Shown here: one piece after another, positions 1 through 8,685 of the stretch | How positions within the stretch are numbered: position 1 is the stretch's first letter | Layout of the letters: the number at the start of each line of letters is the position of its first letter | From: Marinobacter sp. SS5-14b | Lineage (GTDB): Bacteria; Pseudomonadota; Gammaproteobacteria; Pseudomonadales; Oleiphilaceae | DNA: 64,000 nt | NCBI RefSeq assembly: GCF_030541005.1 | Contig: NZ_JASSVM010000002.1 | Coordinates: forward strand, 310,001-374,000 | Direction: 5' to 3' | Notes under the pieces: generated by a model | Database searches by the model: none | What the model saw: only the letters and a program-made list of their open reading frames with translations | Told to the model about the DNA's origin: nothing | Program-made: the position numbers and the translations under genes

Positions 1-93
1 TGTGGCTCATGCAGTGTCCTGATGAATTCGGTCGGATTTGCTTTCCTGCTAGGATATAGCCAATAACGCTCATGAAGCCAGCCGGGAAGCCCT

Positions 94-450
94 ATGCCCC
101 ATCACCTGATGAACCTGCGCAATGTGCCGGATGACGAAGCCGAGGACATTCGTGCCCTGTTTGACGAGCACGATGTGCGCTATTACGAAACGCCACCCAG
201 CCGCTGGGGCATCAGCATGGGCGGTTTCTGGGTGCATGATGATGACGAGGCCCGGCGGGCCCGGGCTCTGCTGGACGGCTATCAGGCTGAGCGCCTGGCC
301 ACCCGGCGTCGGGAATATCAGGCCCGGTGTGCGCGGGGCGAAACCGGCCTTTGGTTCCAGTTCCGCCAACGGCCGGTCACTTTCGTGGCCGCTGTGATTG
401 CAGTGGCGGCTATTCTGGCGTTGAGCCTGCTACCTTTCATTCGTCTCTAG
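94..450 (+). CDS. DUF6164 family membrane-anchored protein
   Basis: A 118-residue protein. The first ~75 residues resemble the DUF6164 family as I remember it: an N-terminal stretch on 'VPDDEAEDIRALF' and 'YYETPPSRWGISMGG', followed by an Arg/Glu-rich helix. A single hydrophobic segment near residues 93-113 should anchor it in the inner membrane. The ATG is preceded by GGGAAG (84-89). The family has no established function. It ends 21 bases before the sigma-54 regulator and could be co-transcribed with it, but nothing links the two functionally. Family assignment is from memory of the pattern, so moderately sure. Confidence 0.75.
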   Translation: MPHHLMNLRNVPDDEAEDIRALFDEHDVRYYETPPSRWGISMGGFWVHDDDEARRARALLDGYQAERLATRRREYQARCARGETGLWFQFRQRPVTFVAAVIAVAAILALSLLPFIRL

Positions 451-471
451 CCTGGTACCGGTGCGCCGTCT

Positions 472-1884
472 ATGACCCAGCTGTTTTCAGATAATCATAA
501 AACCGGACTGACCCGGGAGTTGATCGATGCGCTGGCACCGATGTTCGAGCAGGCCAGCGCCGGCGCGATTGCCATTGATGCGGACAACCGGATCACCTGG
601 ATTAATCAGAGCTATGCCGATTTGCTGCAGTTGCCGGCCCCGTCGGTTGCCATCGGCGAGGATGTCCGCCGGATCATTCCCCATACCCGAATGCCGGAGG
701 TGGTCGCCTCCGGCAAGCCGCTATTGCTGGACATCATGGAACATAATCACCAGCAGTTGGTGGTGACACGCATACCGGTACAGGACGATGACGGCAAGAT
801 CGTGGGCGCCATCGCCTTTGTGCTCTACGACGATTTGCAGCCACTGACGCCTCTGGTGGCCAAGTTCCGCAGGCTGCATCAGGATCTGGCCGCCGCCCGC
901 AAGGCGCTTGCCAAAAAATCCCGGGGCACCCGCTACAACCTGACGGACTTTGTGGGGGCCAGCCCGCAAGCCCTTGAGGTGAAGCGCCGGGCCCGGCTGG
1001 CATCGGGTCGTGACGTGCCGGTATTGCTGCTGGGCGAAACCGGCACCGGTAAAGAGGTTCTGGCCCAGGCCATTCACTCGGCATCCGCGAGGGCCCACAA
1101 GCCGTTTGTCGGCGTTAACGTGGCGGCGGTGCCTGAAAACCTGTTGGAGGCCGAATTTTTCGGTGTGGCACCGGGGGCCTACACCGGCGCAGACAAACGC
1201 ACCCGGGAGGGCAAGTTCCAGCTCGCCAACGGTGGCACCCTGTTTCTGGACGAGGTGGGGGATATGCCTTTGCCGTTACAGGCCAAGCTGTTGCGGGCGT
1301 TGCAGGAGGGGGAGATTGAGCCACTGGGTTCAAACACCGTCAGCCCGGTGGATGTGCGGGTTATTGCCGCGACCAGTCGCAATCTTGACGCCATGATCGC
1401 CGACGGCAGCTTCCGGTCGGACCTGTATTACCGGCTGAATGTACTCGAGATTTCGATACCGCCTTTGCGAGATCGGCTGGTGGACCTGGGGGTGCTGTGT
1501 GAGGCGCTGCTGGGTGATATCTGCGACGGCCAGGGCTTGCCCGGTGAAATCACCGACGAGGGCATTGCCGCGTTGGGCCATTACGACTGGCCCGGCAATA
1601 TTCGGGAATTGCGTAACCTGTTGGAACGGGCCCTGACCATGAGTGAGGATGATGGCCTGCTCGATGCCGAATCGATTTTCAAGGTGTTGCCGGCAGCCAG
1701 TTCGGGGCCCGAACCACGCATGTCGTTGCGCCGGGTTCGGCCTTTGGCCCGGGTGATGGCCGAGGCGGAAGCCCATGCCATCGAAGAAGCTCTGCTGGTG
1801 TGCCGTGGCAACCGGACGCGGGCGGCCAGGTTGCTGGGGATTTCCCGCTCTGTGCTGTACGAAAAACTGGCCAGAATGTCCTGA
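472..1884 (+). CDS. Sigma-54-dependent enhancer-binding regulator (HbcR-like)
   Basis: A 470-residue bacterial enhancer-binding protein. Residues ~20-130 form a PAS-like sensor, followed by a linker helix. The AAA+ domain has Walker A GETGTGKE near 188 and a GAYTGA loop near 235, a Tyr variant of the sigma-54-contacting GAFTGA. A Fis-type helix-turn-helix (NRTRAARLLGISRSVLYEKL) forms the C-terminus. It should remodel RNA polymerase-sigma-54 at the promoter of the operon just downstream. Three matching palindromes begin at its own stop codon. Because that operon encodes 3-hydroxybutyrate dehydrogenase and acetoacetyl-CoA synthetase, I infer an orthologue or analogue of the Pseudomonas 3-hydroxybutyrate activator (PA2005/HbcR). 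The ligand is not visible in the sequence. Confidence 0.88.
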   Translation: MTQLFSDNHKTGLTRELIDALAPMFEQASAGAIAIDADNRITWINQSYADLLQLPAPSVAIGEDVRRIIPHTRMPEVVASGKPLLLDIMEHNHQQLVVTRIPVQDDDGKIVGAIAFVLYDDLQPLTPLVAKFRRLHQDLAAARKALAKKSRGTRYNLTDFVGASPQALEVKRRARLASGRDVPVLLLGETGTGKEVLAQAIHSASARAHKPFVGVNVAAVPENLLEAEFFGVAPGAYTGADKRTREGKFQLANGGTLFLDEVGDMPLPLQAKLLRALQEGEIEPLGSNTVSPVDVRVIAATSRNLDAMIADGSFRSDLYYRLNVLEISIPPLRDRLVDLGVLCEALLGDICDGQGLPGEITDEGIAALGHYDWPGNIRELRNLLERALTMSEDDGLLDAESIFKVLPAASSGPEPRMSLRRVRPLARVMAEAEAHAIEEALLVCRGNRTRAARLLGISRSVLYEKLARMS

Positions 1885-1957
1885 AATCCGGACAGTTGTC
1901 CGAAATTCAGGACATATAACTACGACCTGAAGCCAGAAGTGTCCTGATATTCGGACA
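1877..1957. promoter_or_regulatory. Three 18-bp enhancer palindromes for the upstream regulator
   Basis: Three near-perfect palindromes: TGTCCTGAAATCCGGACA (1877-1894), TGTCCGAAATTCAGGACA (1897-1914) and TGTCCTGATATTCGGACA (1940-1957). They fit TGTCC-K-R-A-W-A/T-T-Y-M-R-GACA. The middle copy reads inverted relative to the others. Centres are 20 and 43 bp apart, close to two and four helical turns, which suits cooperative binding on one face. The first copy covers the stop codon of the regulator gene. They lie roughly 80-160 bp upstream of a -24/-12 promoter, the usual place for enhancer sites of a sigma-54 activator. Confidence 0.88.
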
Positions 1958-2001
1958 ACTGTTTTCTTGTTCATTCCCGTTTGACGTCCTAATCTCTTTA
2001 A

Positions 2002-2014
2002 TATCATGCAGTTG
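2002..2014 (+). promoter_or_regulatory. Possible IHF site
   Basis: TATCATGCAGTTG matches the IHF consensus WATCARNNNNTTR with one mismatch. It lies between the enhancer palindromes and the -24/-12 promoter, where DNA bending commonly helps a sigma-54 activator reach polymerase. A single short degenerate match, so weak on its own. Confidence 0.3.
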
Positions 2015-2020
2015 TGTTAT

Positions 2021-2037
2021 TTGGCACAACGAGTGCT
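2021..2037 (+). promoter_or_regulatory. Sigma-54 (-24/-12) promoter of the dctPQM-bdhA-aacS operon
   Basis: TTGGCACAACGAGTGCT carries the invariant GG (2023-2024) and GC (2035-2036) separated by exactly 10 bases, as RpoN promoters require, with the typical TGGCAC block at -24. The expected start of transcription is near 2048, leaving a leader of about 155 nt before dctP. Confidence 0.87.
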
Positions 2038-2204
2038 GTTATCCGGATGCAGGACGTCAGAACAACGCTTGAAAACAAACTGACGCACCATTGTTGGACC
2101 CAAACCGAGTCAGTCAGGTTTTCCTGCGTTGTCTGATCCTATTCAGACTCGCCTTCCAGCCCTGTGCCGGGAGGTCGATGACAACAAAAAGAAGGATCCA
2201 GTTC

Positions 2205-3290
2205 ATGTCGATCAAGTTCAATGTCTCTCGCCTTGCCTATGGCATTACCGCCGCTGCCGTCATCACCGGTAGCCTGGCCAGCAGCGACGCGCTGGCTGCC
2301 GAGAAAGTTCGCTGGCAGGTTCCCCTCGCCTTTCCTTCGCACCTGATTGGCCTGACGACGCCGGTCAAACATCTGAGTGAAAACCTGAAGCAGATCTCCG
2401 GTGGCGATATTCAGTTGCGCTATTACGAGCCCGGCGAGCTGGTGCCGCCGTTCGAGATCATGGACGCCGTGGGCAGTGGCAAGTACCCCGCCGGTTACAC
2501 CTGGGTGGGTTATGACCAGGGCACTATTCCTTCCCTGCCGCTCTACTCCGGTGCACCTTTCAACATGGAGCCACCGGCGTATCTGGCCTGGTACTACGAG
2601 GGCGATGGCCGGGAACTGCTGGAAGAAATCTACGCCGAGCGCAACATTCACCCGATGCTTTGTTCGATCATCGGGCCTGAGGGTGCCGGCTGGTTTGCCC
2701 AGCCCATCGAAGGTGTGGACGACTTTGACGGCCTGAAGATCCGCTTTGCCGGTATTGGCGGCAAGGTCCTGGAAAAGCTGGGCGCCTCTGTAACCATGGT
2801 GCCCGGCGGCGAGATCTACCAGGCTCTGGAGCGCAAGACCATTGATGCCACCGAGTTCTCCCAGCCAGCCATCGACAAGATGCTGGGCCTGGACCAGATC
2901 ATCAAGAACTACATCATGCCCGGCTGGCACCAGACTCTGACCACCTCCCACCTGCTGGTGAACAAGGACACCTGGGAAAAGCTGGAACCCAAAACCCGCG
3001 CACTGGTGGAGATGGGGTGCGAGTCTGCCACGCTCAAGGGCTTTGCCCAGAGCGAGTGGGCCCAGCCAACCGCACTGCGCGACTACGAGAAAGAAGGTGT
3101 GAGCGCCCAGACCCTGCCAGAGCCCGTGCTGCGGGAATTGCAGAAGGTCACCAACGAGGTGCTGGACGAGATCGCAGCCAAAGACCCGATGTTCAAGCGG
3201 GTTCTGACCAGCCAGCGAGACTTCATGGAACATCACTCCATCTGGCACTCCAAGGGCTACCTGCCCCGGGATTTCTATCAGTACGACTGA
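2205..3290 (+). CDS. dctP: TRAP transporter substrate-binding protein (DctP/TakP type)
   Basis: A 361-residue periplasmic binding protein with a Sec signal peptide ending ...DALA before AEK. The region with KIRFAG (the conserved carboxylate-binding Arg), the Gly-rich MVPGGE and the YIMPGWHQ segment resembles the TakP branch of DctP proteins, which bind 2-oxo or other monocarboxylic acids. I chose the ATG at 2205 because AGAAGGA sits at 2190-2196; earlier in-frame TTG (2091) and ATG (2178) would disrupt the signal peptide. As first gene of a sigma-54 operon with 3-hydroxybutyrate dehydrogenase and acetoacetyl-CoA synthetase, its likely ligand is 3-hydroxybutyrate and/or acetoacetate. The ligand is inferred from context only. 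Confidence 0.9.
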   Translation: MSIKFNVSRLAYGITAAAVITGSLASSDALAAEKVRWQVPLAFPSHLIGLTTPVKHLSENLKQISGGDIQLRYYEPGELVPPFEIMDAVGSGKYPAGYTWVGYDQGTIPSLPLYSGAPFNMEPPAYLAWYYEGDGRELLEEIYAERNIHPMLCSIIGPEGAGWFAQPIEGVDDFDGLKIRFAGIGGKVLEKLGASVTMVPGGEIYQALERKTIDATEFSQPAIDKMLGLDQIIKNYIMPGWHQTLTTSHLLVNKDTWEKLEPKTRALVEMGCESATLKGFAQSEWAQPTALRDYEKEGVSAQTLPEPVLRELQKVTNEVLDEIAAKDPMFKRVLTSQRDFMEHHSIWHSKGYLPRDFYQYD

Positions 3291-3370
3291 TCAGCGGATG
3301 ATGATCGCAGCAGGCAGCGCTAGATCGCTGCCTGCAACTCCCTCCTGCGTACGAATAAATCGAGGTTATT

Positions 3371-3988
3371 GTGACGGATTCCAATACGTCTGTGGGCAGT
3401 CAATCCACGGCCCCCGGTAATATCGAATTGCCTGCCAACGGGCTGTCCTGGCGGCTGGACATGCTGGTGGTGGCCGTGGGTCGCCTGAGTTCCTGGTTGT
3501 GGATTGGTGTGCTCGTTGTTGTGCTCATCAACGTATTTTCGCGGTATGCGTTGTCGCAGGGCTCCATTGCTCTGGAGGAACTGTCGTGGCACCTGTTCGG
3601 GATCGCCACCATGCTGACGCTCGGCTACGCCGTGGTCCGGGATGACCATGTCCGGGTAGACGTGCTGAAAGAAAAGTTTTCGCCCAGGGCGCAGGCCTGG
3701 ATCGACCTGCTGGGCATTGTTGTACTGGCGTTGCCGGTGATCTACCTGATGATTGATGCCCTGGTGCCCTATGCCTGGACGGCCTGGACCTACAACGAAC
3801 GATCCCAGGCACCCAGTGGGCTGCCCTACCGGTTTATCTTCAAGAGCATGTTGCCGCTTGGTCTGGCTTTCGTGATGCTGGCGCTGCTTTCCAGGGCGAC
3901 CCGCTGCACAACGCTGTTGTTTGGCTTCCCCAGGGCGGTCACCCCTCCGAACGACGATCGCCGGTCCACCGGCCATCCCAATCCCTGA
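3371..3988 (+). CDS. dctQ: TRAP transporter small permease (DctQ)
   Basis: A 205-residue membrane protein with four predicted hydrophobic segments (about residues 35-57, 75-95, 115-137 and 155-175) in the DctQ layout. The central stretch 'SRYALSQGSIALEELSWHLFG' type is typical of the small TRAP subunit (quoted as a family pattern). It couples the DctM permease to the binding protein. Starts at GTG 3371 behind CGAGG (3361-3365). Lies 80 bases after dctP and 17 before dctM, clearly the same operon. The charged C-terminal tail is unremarkable. Confidence 0.88.
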   Translation: MTDSNTSVGSQSTAPGNIELPANGLSWRLDMLVVAVGRLSSWLWIGVLVVVLINVFSRYALSQGSIALEELSWHLFGIATMLTLGYAVVRDDHVRVDVLKEKFSPRAQAWIDLLGIVVLALPVIYLMIDALVPYAWTAWTYNERSQAPSGLPYRFIFKSMLPLGLAFVMLALLSRATRCTTLLFGFPRAVTPPNDDRRSTGHPNP

Positions 3989-4005
3989 ATAACGAGGCAG
4001 ACGTC

Positions 4006-5376
4006 ATGGGTGTAGAAGCGATTCTTGTTATCGCCATGTTCGCCAGCTTCATGGTGCTCCTGCTGCTGGGATTCCCGGTAGCCTGGTCACTGGCGGGTAT
4101 TGGTCTTGTGTTCGCCATTGTCGGACACGTGATGGTGGAGTATTTCGACTCCCCGCTCTGGTTTACCTGGCAAGGCACCATGGGGGTGCTGGATGCCAGA
4201 ATCTACGGCATTGTCGCCAATGAATTGATGGTGGCGCTGCCGATGTTCATTTTCATGGGCATCATGCTGGACCGCTCCGGCATTGCCGAGAAACTGATGC
4301 ACAGCCTGGTGCGCGTGCTGGGCCCGCTGCGTGGCGGTTATGCTATCACCGTGGTGATCGTGGGCGTGTTGCTGGCGGCATCTACGGGTATTGTTGGTGC
4401 CTCGGTGGTGTTGCTGGGCATGTTGTCCCTCGGGCCGATGATGCAGGCCAACTACAACAAATCCCTGGCCGTGGGTACCGCCTGTTCTGTGGGTACCCTG
4501 GGTATTCTGGTGCCGCCCAGCATTATGCTGGTGCTGATGGCGGACCGGCTGGGCACTTCCGACGCATCCGTGGGCAAGTTGTTTATGGGGGCGCTGATCC
4601 CCGGTGTAATGCTGGGCGCGATGTACATTCTGTACATTCTGATTGCCTCGTTCATTAAAAAAGACCTGGCACCCGCGCCGGCAAATCGGGAGCCCCTCAA
4701 CGCCCGGGCCTGGCTGGATGTGCTCAAAGCGGTGCTGCCGCCCATGGTGCTGATCATTGCGGTACTGGGCTCGATCTTTTTTGGTATTGCTACCACCACA
4801 GAAGCCTCTGCGGTGGGTGCCGGCGGTGCGTTGCTGATGGCCTTTGTCAGCAGGCGTCTGGACATGGCCACCCTGAAAGAATCCCTGTATCAGACCAGTC
4901 GTACCTCGGCGTTTATCTTCGGCATCTTCATCGGTGCCACGGTGTTCGCGTCGGTTTTGCGGGGGCTGGGCGGCGATGAAGTCATTGAAAGCGCGATCAC
5001 CGGCCTGCCCTTTGGCACCACCGGGGTCCTGCTGACCGTGCTGTTAATCACCTTCCTGCTCGGGTTCTTCCTGGACTGGGTGGAAATTACCCTGATCGTC
5101 CTGCCGCTGGTAGCGCCGGTGCTGTTCAAGATGGGCGTGGAGCCGGTGTGGTTCGCCATCATGTTCGCCATCTGCCTGCAGACCTCGTTCCTGACGCCGC
5201 CGGTGGGCTTCTCGTTGTTCTACATCAAGGGCGTGTGCCCGCCCGGCATCACTACCCGGCATATCTATCTCGGCGTGCTGCCATTTATCGCCCTGCAGTT
5301 GCTGGCGCTGGCGCTGGTGTTCTGGTTCGAACCGCTGGCCACCTGGCTGCCCAACGAGGTGTACGGAGGGGGCTGA
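4006..5376 (+). CDS. dctM: TRAP transporter large permease (DctM)
   Basis: A 456-residue polytopic protein with about 12 membrane segments, matching DctM of the ion-transporter superfamily. It should carry out sodium-driven uptake of the acid delivered by DctP. Family landmarks include the early 'LLLGFPVAWSLAGIGLVF' block, 'AASTGIVGASVVLLG', and 'LQTSFLTPPVGFSLFYIKG' near the end. GAGG at 3993-3996 precedes the ATG. The last codons form one arm of a strong hairpin that separates the transporter genes from the enzyme genes of the operon. Confidence 0.92.
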   Translation: MGVEAILVIAMFASFMVLLLLGFPVAWSLAGIGLVFAIVGHVMVEYFDSPLWFTWQGTMGVLDARIYGIVANELMVALPMFIFMGIMLDRSGIAEKLMHSLVRVLGPLRGGYAITVVIVGVLLAASTGIVGASVVLLGMLSLGPMMQANYNKSLAVGTACSVGTLGILVPPSIMLVLMADRLGTSDASVGKLFMGALIPGVMLGAMYILYILIASFIKKDLAPAPANREPLNARAWLDVLKAVLPPMVLIIAVLGSIFFGIATTTEASAVGAGGALLMAFVSRRLDMATLKESLYQTSRTSAFIFGIFIGATVFASVLRGLGGDEVIESAITGLPFGTTGVLLTVLLITFLLGFFLDWVEITLIVLPLVAPVLFKMGVEPVWFAIMFAICLQTSFLTPPVGFSLFYIKGVCPPGITTRHIYLGVLPFIALQLLALALVFWFEPLATWLPNEVYGGG

Positions 5377-5385
5377 CCAGCCCCC
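5368..5385 (+). other. Intercistronic hairpin at the dctM stop codon
   Basis: GGGGGCTG (5368-5375) and CAGCCCCC (5378-5385) are perfect complements around the dctM stop codon. No T-run follows (C-run instead), so this is not a classic terminator. More likely it stabilises or processes the mRNA between the transporter and enzyme genes, allowing different expression levels. Confidence 0.6.
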
Positions 5386-5434
5386 CCCCTGCGGATTCCA
5401 ATAACAATTCCAATCCTGAAAGGAGATTGTGACC

Positions 5435-6214
5435 ATGCGTCTTCACAATCAAGTTGCCCTGATTACCGGCGCCGGCCGGGGCATTGGCCGCGCCATTGCT
5501 GAACATTACGCCCGCGAAGGGGCCCGGGTGGCGGTGGCGGACCTGACCCTCGAAAGCGCCGCCGACACCGTAGCGGCCATTGAACAGGCCGGCGGCACGG
5601 CCCTGGCCCTTGCCATGGATGTCACCGACGAACAGGCGGTTGACCAGGGTGTGGCCACCATCGTTGAACACTGGGGCAGGCTCGATGTCGCCCTGGCCAA
5701 TGCCGGTATCCAGCACATCGACCCGGTGCACAAGCTGGCCTACGCCGACTGGAGCAAGGTGATGAACGTGCACCTGGACGGCGCCTTTCTGGTGACCCGG
5801 GCCGCACTGCGGCAGATGTACACCCAAGGTGGGGGTACTATGCTCTATATGGGCTCGGTACACTCGGTGGAAGCGTCGCCCTTGAAGGCCCCCTACGTGG
5901 CCGCCAAGCACGGCATGCTGGGCCTGTGCCGGGCGGTGGCGAAAGAGGGTGCGGAGCATGGGGTACGCAGCAACATCATCTGCCCCGGCTTTGTGCGCAC
6001 ACCGCTGGTGGACAAGCAGATACCGGAGCAGGCCAAAGAGCTGGGCATTTCCGAAGAAGAAGTGATCAGCAAGGTCATGCTCAAGAACACCGTGGACGGC
6101 AAGTTCACCACCCTGGAAGACGTATCGGAGCTGGCAGTGCATCTGGCCGCCTTCCCGTCCGCTGCCCTGACCGGCCAGTCGATCGTGGTCAGCCACGGCT
6201 GGCATATGCAGTAA
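5435..6214 (+). CDS. bdhA: 3-hydroxybutyrate dehydrogenase (SDR)
   Basis: A 259-residue short-chain dehydrogenase that oxidises (R)-3-hydroxybutyrate to acetoacetate with NAD+. The Rossmann motif is TGAGRGIG, the NAG motif appears in '[12 protein letters not shown]', and the catalytic Ser-Tyr-Lys lies in 'GSVHS...YVAAKHG'. The assignment rests on family-specific features: '[19 protein letters not shown]', '[17 protein letters not shown]' and the C-terminal HMQ that closes the active site of bacterial BDH. ATG 5435 has AGGAG (5421-5425) at ideal spacing; a GTG six bases upstream is too close to it. Product feeds the next gene. Confidence 0.9.
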   Translation: MRLHNQVALITGAGRGIGRAIAEHYAREGARVAVADLTLESAADTVAAIEQAGGTALALAMDVTDEQAVDQGVATIVEHWGRLDVALANAGIQHIDPVHKLAYADWSKVMNVHLDGAFLVTRAALRQMYTQGGGTMLYMGSVHSVEASPLKAPYVAAKHGMLGLCRAVAKEGAEHGVRSNIICPGFVRTPLVDKQIPEQAKELGISEEEVISKVMLKNTVDGKFTTLEDVSELAVHLAAFPSAALTGQSIVVSHGWHMQ

Positions 6215-6230
6215 TTTTCTGGAGAGACGG

Positions 6231-8219
6231 ATGAGCAACACAGAACAATCACCGGTTGTCTGGACCCCGGACCAGGACACCCTCACCGGTTCCCGCATGG
6301 GCCAGTTCAAGGCCTGGCTGGAGCAACAGGGCTTTGGCCCCTTTGATGATTACCACGCCCTGCATCAGTGGTCGATCACCGAGCTGGATACTTTCTGGCA
6401 GAAGGTGTGGGATTACTGTGGCCTGGTTTGCGACACCCCCGCCAAGCGCGTGTTGGGTAATCGCGAGATGCCCGGCGCGGAATGGTTCCCGGGCATGAAG
6501 CTGAACTTTGCCGCCAATCTGCTGCGGCTGGCAGATGGCGACTATGCCCATAAAGAAGCCGTGGTGGCCTACTGCGAAACCCGGCCGGTCCTGCGCAAAA
6601 CCTATGCCGAGTTGAAAGCCGACGCCGGCGCGCTGGAAGCCTTCTTGCGAAGCAAGGGCATCCAGAAGGGCGATCGCGTGGCCGGCGTGGTCACCAACGG
6701 CTATGAAGCCCTGGTCGGGATGCTCGCGGCCACCAGCCTGGGCGCCATCTGGAGCTCCGCCTCCCCGGACTTCGGTATTGGCGCCATCAACGACCGCTTT
6801 GGCCAGATCGAACCCTCAGCCCTGATTGTGGTCAACGGCTACGGCTATGGCGGCAAAGTGTTCGCGCGCCAAGACGACTTCGCCGAGCTGATCGCCGGCC
6901 TGCCATCCCTGAAAGTGGTGGTCAGCATTGCCCAGCTACCGGATGAAGCCCCGATTCCCGGCGAGCTGGTCACCACCTGGGACGACGCCCTGAAAGCCGG
7001 TGAAGGCCAGGCGCCCTCGTTCACCCCGGTCGATCCGGATCACCCGGTGTACATCCTCTATTCCTCCGGCACCACCGGTAAACCCAAGTGCATCGTGCAC
7101 GGCACCGCCGGCTTGCTGATCAATCACGCCAAGGAACTCATGCTCCACGGCGACGTCGGCCCGGACGACCGCTTCCTGTACTTCACCACTTGCGGCTGGA
7201 TGATGTGGAACTGGCAGGCCTCTGCCCTGATGACCGGCGCTGCCGTGATCACCGTGGATGGCTCCCCGGGTTACCCGAACCTCAATTTCCTGTGGGAAAC
7301 CGTGGCCAAAGAACGGGTTACCCACTACGGCACCAGCGCCCGCTTCATTGCCGGCTGCCGCAAAGCCGAACTGCAGCCGGCGAAAACCCTCGACCAGAGC
7401 CACCTGCGCGTGGTCTTCTCCACCGGCTCCCCGCTGCTGCCGGAAGACTACGACTGGGTCTACAGCGATGGCGCCCCCAATGTGCTGCTCGGCTCCATCG
7501 CCGGCGGCACCGACATCTGCGGCTGCTTTGTAGGATCGACCCCGCTGTTGCCGGTACGAAGAGGCGAAATCCAGTGCCGTTTCCTGGGCGTCGATGCCGT
7601 CGCCTACGGCGACCACGGCCAACCGGTCAGCGACGGCCGTGGCGAACTGGTCTGTCGCCAACCGCTGCCTTCCATGCCCGTCAGCTTCTGGCAGGACCCG
7701 GACGGTGAACGCTACAAAGACGCCTACTTCAACAGCTTCCCCGGTGTCTGGGCCCACGGCGACTTCATCGAATTCACCGAACACGGCGGCGCCATCATCT
7801 ACGGCCGCTCCGACGCCACCCTCAACCCCGGCGGCGTAAGAATCGGCACCGCCGAAATCTACCGCCAGGTGGAAACCATCAGCGAGGTTAAAGACAGCCT
7901 CGTGGTCGGCCGCCAGATCGACGGCGACGTGGAAGTGGTCCTGTTCGTCGTCCCCGCCGACGGCCAGCGTGTCACCGACGACCTGGTCAAAACCCTGAAA
8001 ACCCGAATCCGCGAAGGCGCCAGCCCCCGGCATGTGCCCAAACACATCGTCGAAGTGCCTGACATCCCCTACACCCGTAGCGGCAAGAAAGTGGAACTGG
8101 CGGTGGCGCGACTGATCAACGGTTCCCAAAAAGCCGATAACCGGGATGCCCTGGGTAACCCGGAAGCGCTGGATCAGATTCGGGATCGGTTAGCTGAAGT
8201 GGGCTTGTTGCCAGGCTGA
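6231..8219 (+). CDS. aacS: Acetoacetyl-CoA synthetase
   Basis: A 662-residue acyl-adenylate-forming ligase activating acetoacetate to acetoacetyl-CoA with ATP. The P-loop [10 protein letters not shown] is near residue 277. Downstream lie the '[10 protein letters not shown]' and 'GGTDICGCF' blocks characteristic of acetoacetate (rather than acetate) ligases, and 'TRSGKKVE' near 617-622 supplies the catalytic C-terminal Lys. Length matches the family (about 650). GGAGAG at 6221-6226 precedes the ATG. It is the last gene of the operon and completes uptake, oxidation and activation; a thiolase would then give acetyl-CoA but is not in the window. Confidence 0.93.
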   Translation: MSNTEQSPVVWTPDQDTLTGSRMGQFKAWLEQQGFGPFDDYHALHQWSITELDTFWQKVWDYCGLVCDTPAKRVLGNREMPGAEWFPGMKLNFAANLLRLADGDYAHKEAVVAYCETRPVLRKTYAELKADAGALEAFLRSKGIQKGDRVAGVVTNGYEALVGMLAATSLGAIWSSASPDFGIGAINDRFGQIEPSALIVVNGYGYGGKVFARQDDFAELIAGLPSLKVVVSIAQLPDEAPIPGELVTTWDDALKAGEGQAPSFTPVDPDHPVYILYSSGTTGKPKCIVHGTAGLLINHAKELMLHGDVGPDDRFLYFTTCGWMMWNWQASALMTGAAVITVDGSPGYPNLNFLWETVAKERVTHYGTSARFIAGCRKAELQPAKTLDQSHLRVVFSTGSPLLPEDYDWVYSDGAPNVLLGSIAGGTDICGCFVGSTPLLPVRRGEIQCRFLGVDAVAYGDHGQPVSDGRGELVCRQPLPSMPVSFWQDPDGERYKDAYFNSFPGVWAHGDFIEFTEHGGAIIYGRSDATLNPGGVRIGTAEIYRQVETISEVKDSLVVGRQIDGDVEVVLFVVPADGQRVTDDLVKTLKTRIREGASPRHVPKHIVEVPDIPYTRSGKKVELAVARLINGSQKADNRDALGNPEALDQIRDRLAEVGLLPG

Positions 8220-8244
8220 TTTTGATCGAAAGTGAACGGCGATC

Positions 8245-8291
8245 GGCGTGAATGCGGGTAACTTTGTCGACAAAATGCCCGTATTCACGCC
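8245..8291. repeat. Inverted repeat after aacS
   Basis: GGCGTGAATGCGGG (8245-8258) pairs with CCCGTATTCACGCC (8278-8291) with one mismatch. The 19-base loop contains the perfect palindrome TTTGTCGACAAA (8263-8274). It could act as an operon-end stabiliser; there is no T-run, so I do not call it a terminator. Confidence 0.55.
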
Positions 8292-8331
8292 AGCTGAATC
8301 GACAAAAACGGACGCCCCGAGCAGGGTTGCG

Positions 8332-8442
8332 AGCGTGGCAGGGGCAGGGCTTTCCAAAACCTTGCGGAGCCATGGATGGCGGAGCAGAGCGTACAGGGAA
8401 GTAGTCACAGCGTGTTTTGGAAAGCCCTGCCCCTGCCGCGCT
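8332..8442. repeat. Long-arm hairpin element (family A, copy 1)
   Basis: Two 29-base arms (8332-8360 and 8414-8442) are complementary except for one base; they contain CAGGGCTTTCCAAAAC. They flank a 53-base core containing GGAGCCATGGATGGCGGAGC. A second element with the same architecture and a related core lies at 51624-51732, with a different arm sequence. No ORF is plausible here. It resembles dispersed intergenic palindromes of the REP/BIME kind; family identity is not established. Confidence 0.7.
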
Positions 8443-8535
8443 GTCACCACACCTGACAAATGATAGAAAGTTTCGTAAATTCCAGCCTTTTCATCGTCCT
8501 GTAACCGAAGATCAGGCATTTTTAGTCCGTTCTTA

Positions 8536-8580
8536 TACTAAGATCGTAACCCAAAATTTCGAAAAAATGCTATCTTAGTA
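8536..8580. promoter_or_regulatory. Inverted repeat in the icd upstream region
   Basis: TACTAAGAT (8536-8544) and ATCTTAGTA (8572-8580) are perfect inverted copies 27 bases apart, in the AT-rich stretch about 110 bases before the isocitrate dehydrogenase start. TATACT (8534-8539) overlapping the first arm could be a -10 box, though I see no good -35. The arrangement suits a regulator or an RNA stem. Function is unknown. Confidence 0.4.
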
Positions 8581-8685
8581 GGTCTATCAAAAGTTCCGAA
8601 TCAGTCATTGCCCCGGTCGGACGTTCACAAGACGCCCAACCCAGCCATGACCGTCCTGAACCCACCCATTTGCCTGAGGACGAAA

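Noticed and set aside
15..31. TGTCCTGATGAATTCGG resembles the enhancer palindromes at 1877-1957 and could be another regulator site.
   Set aside because: Only the first half and part of the centre match; the right arm is interrupted (GGTCGGA in place of GGACA) and no promoter is evident nearby.
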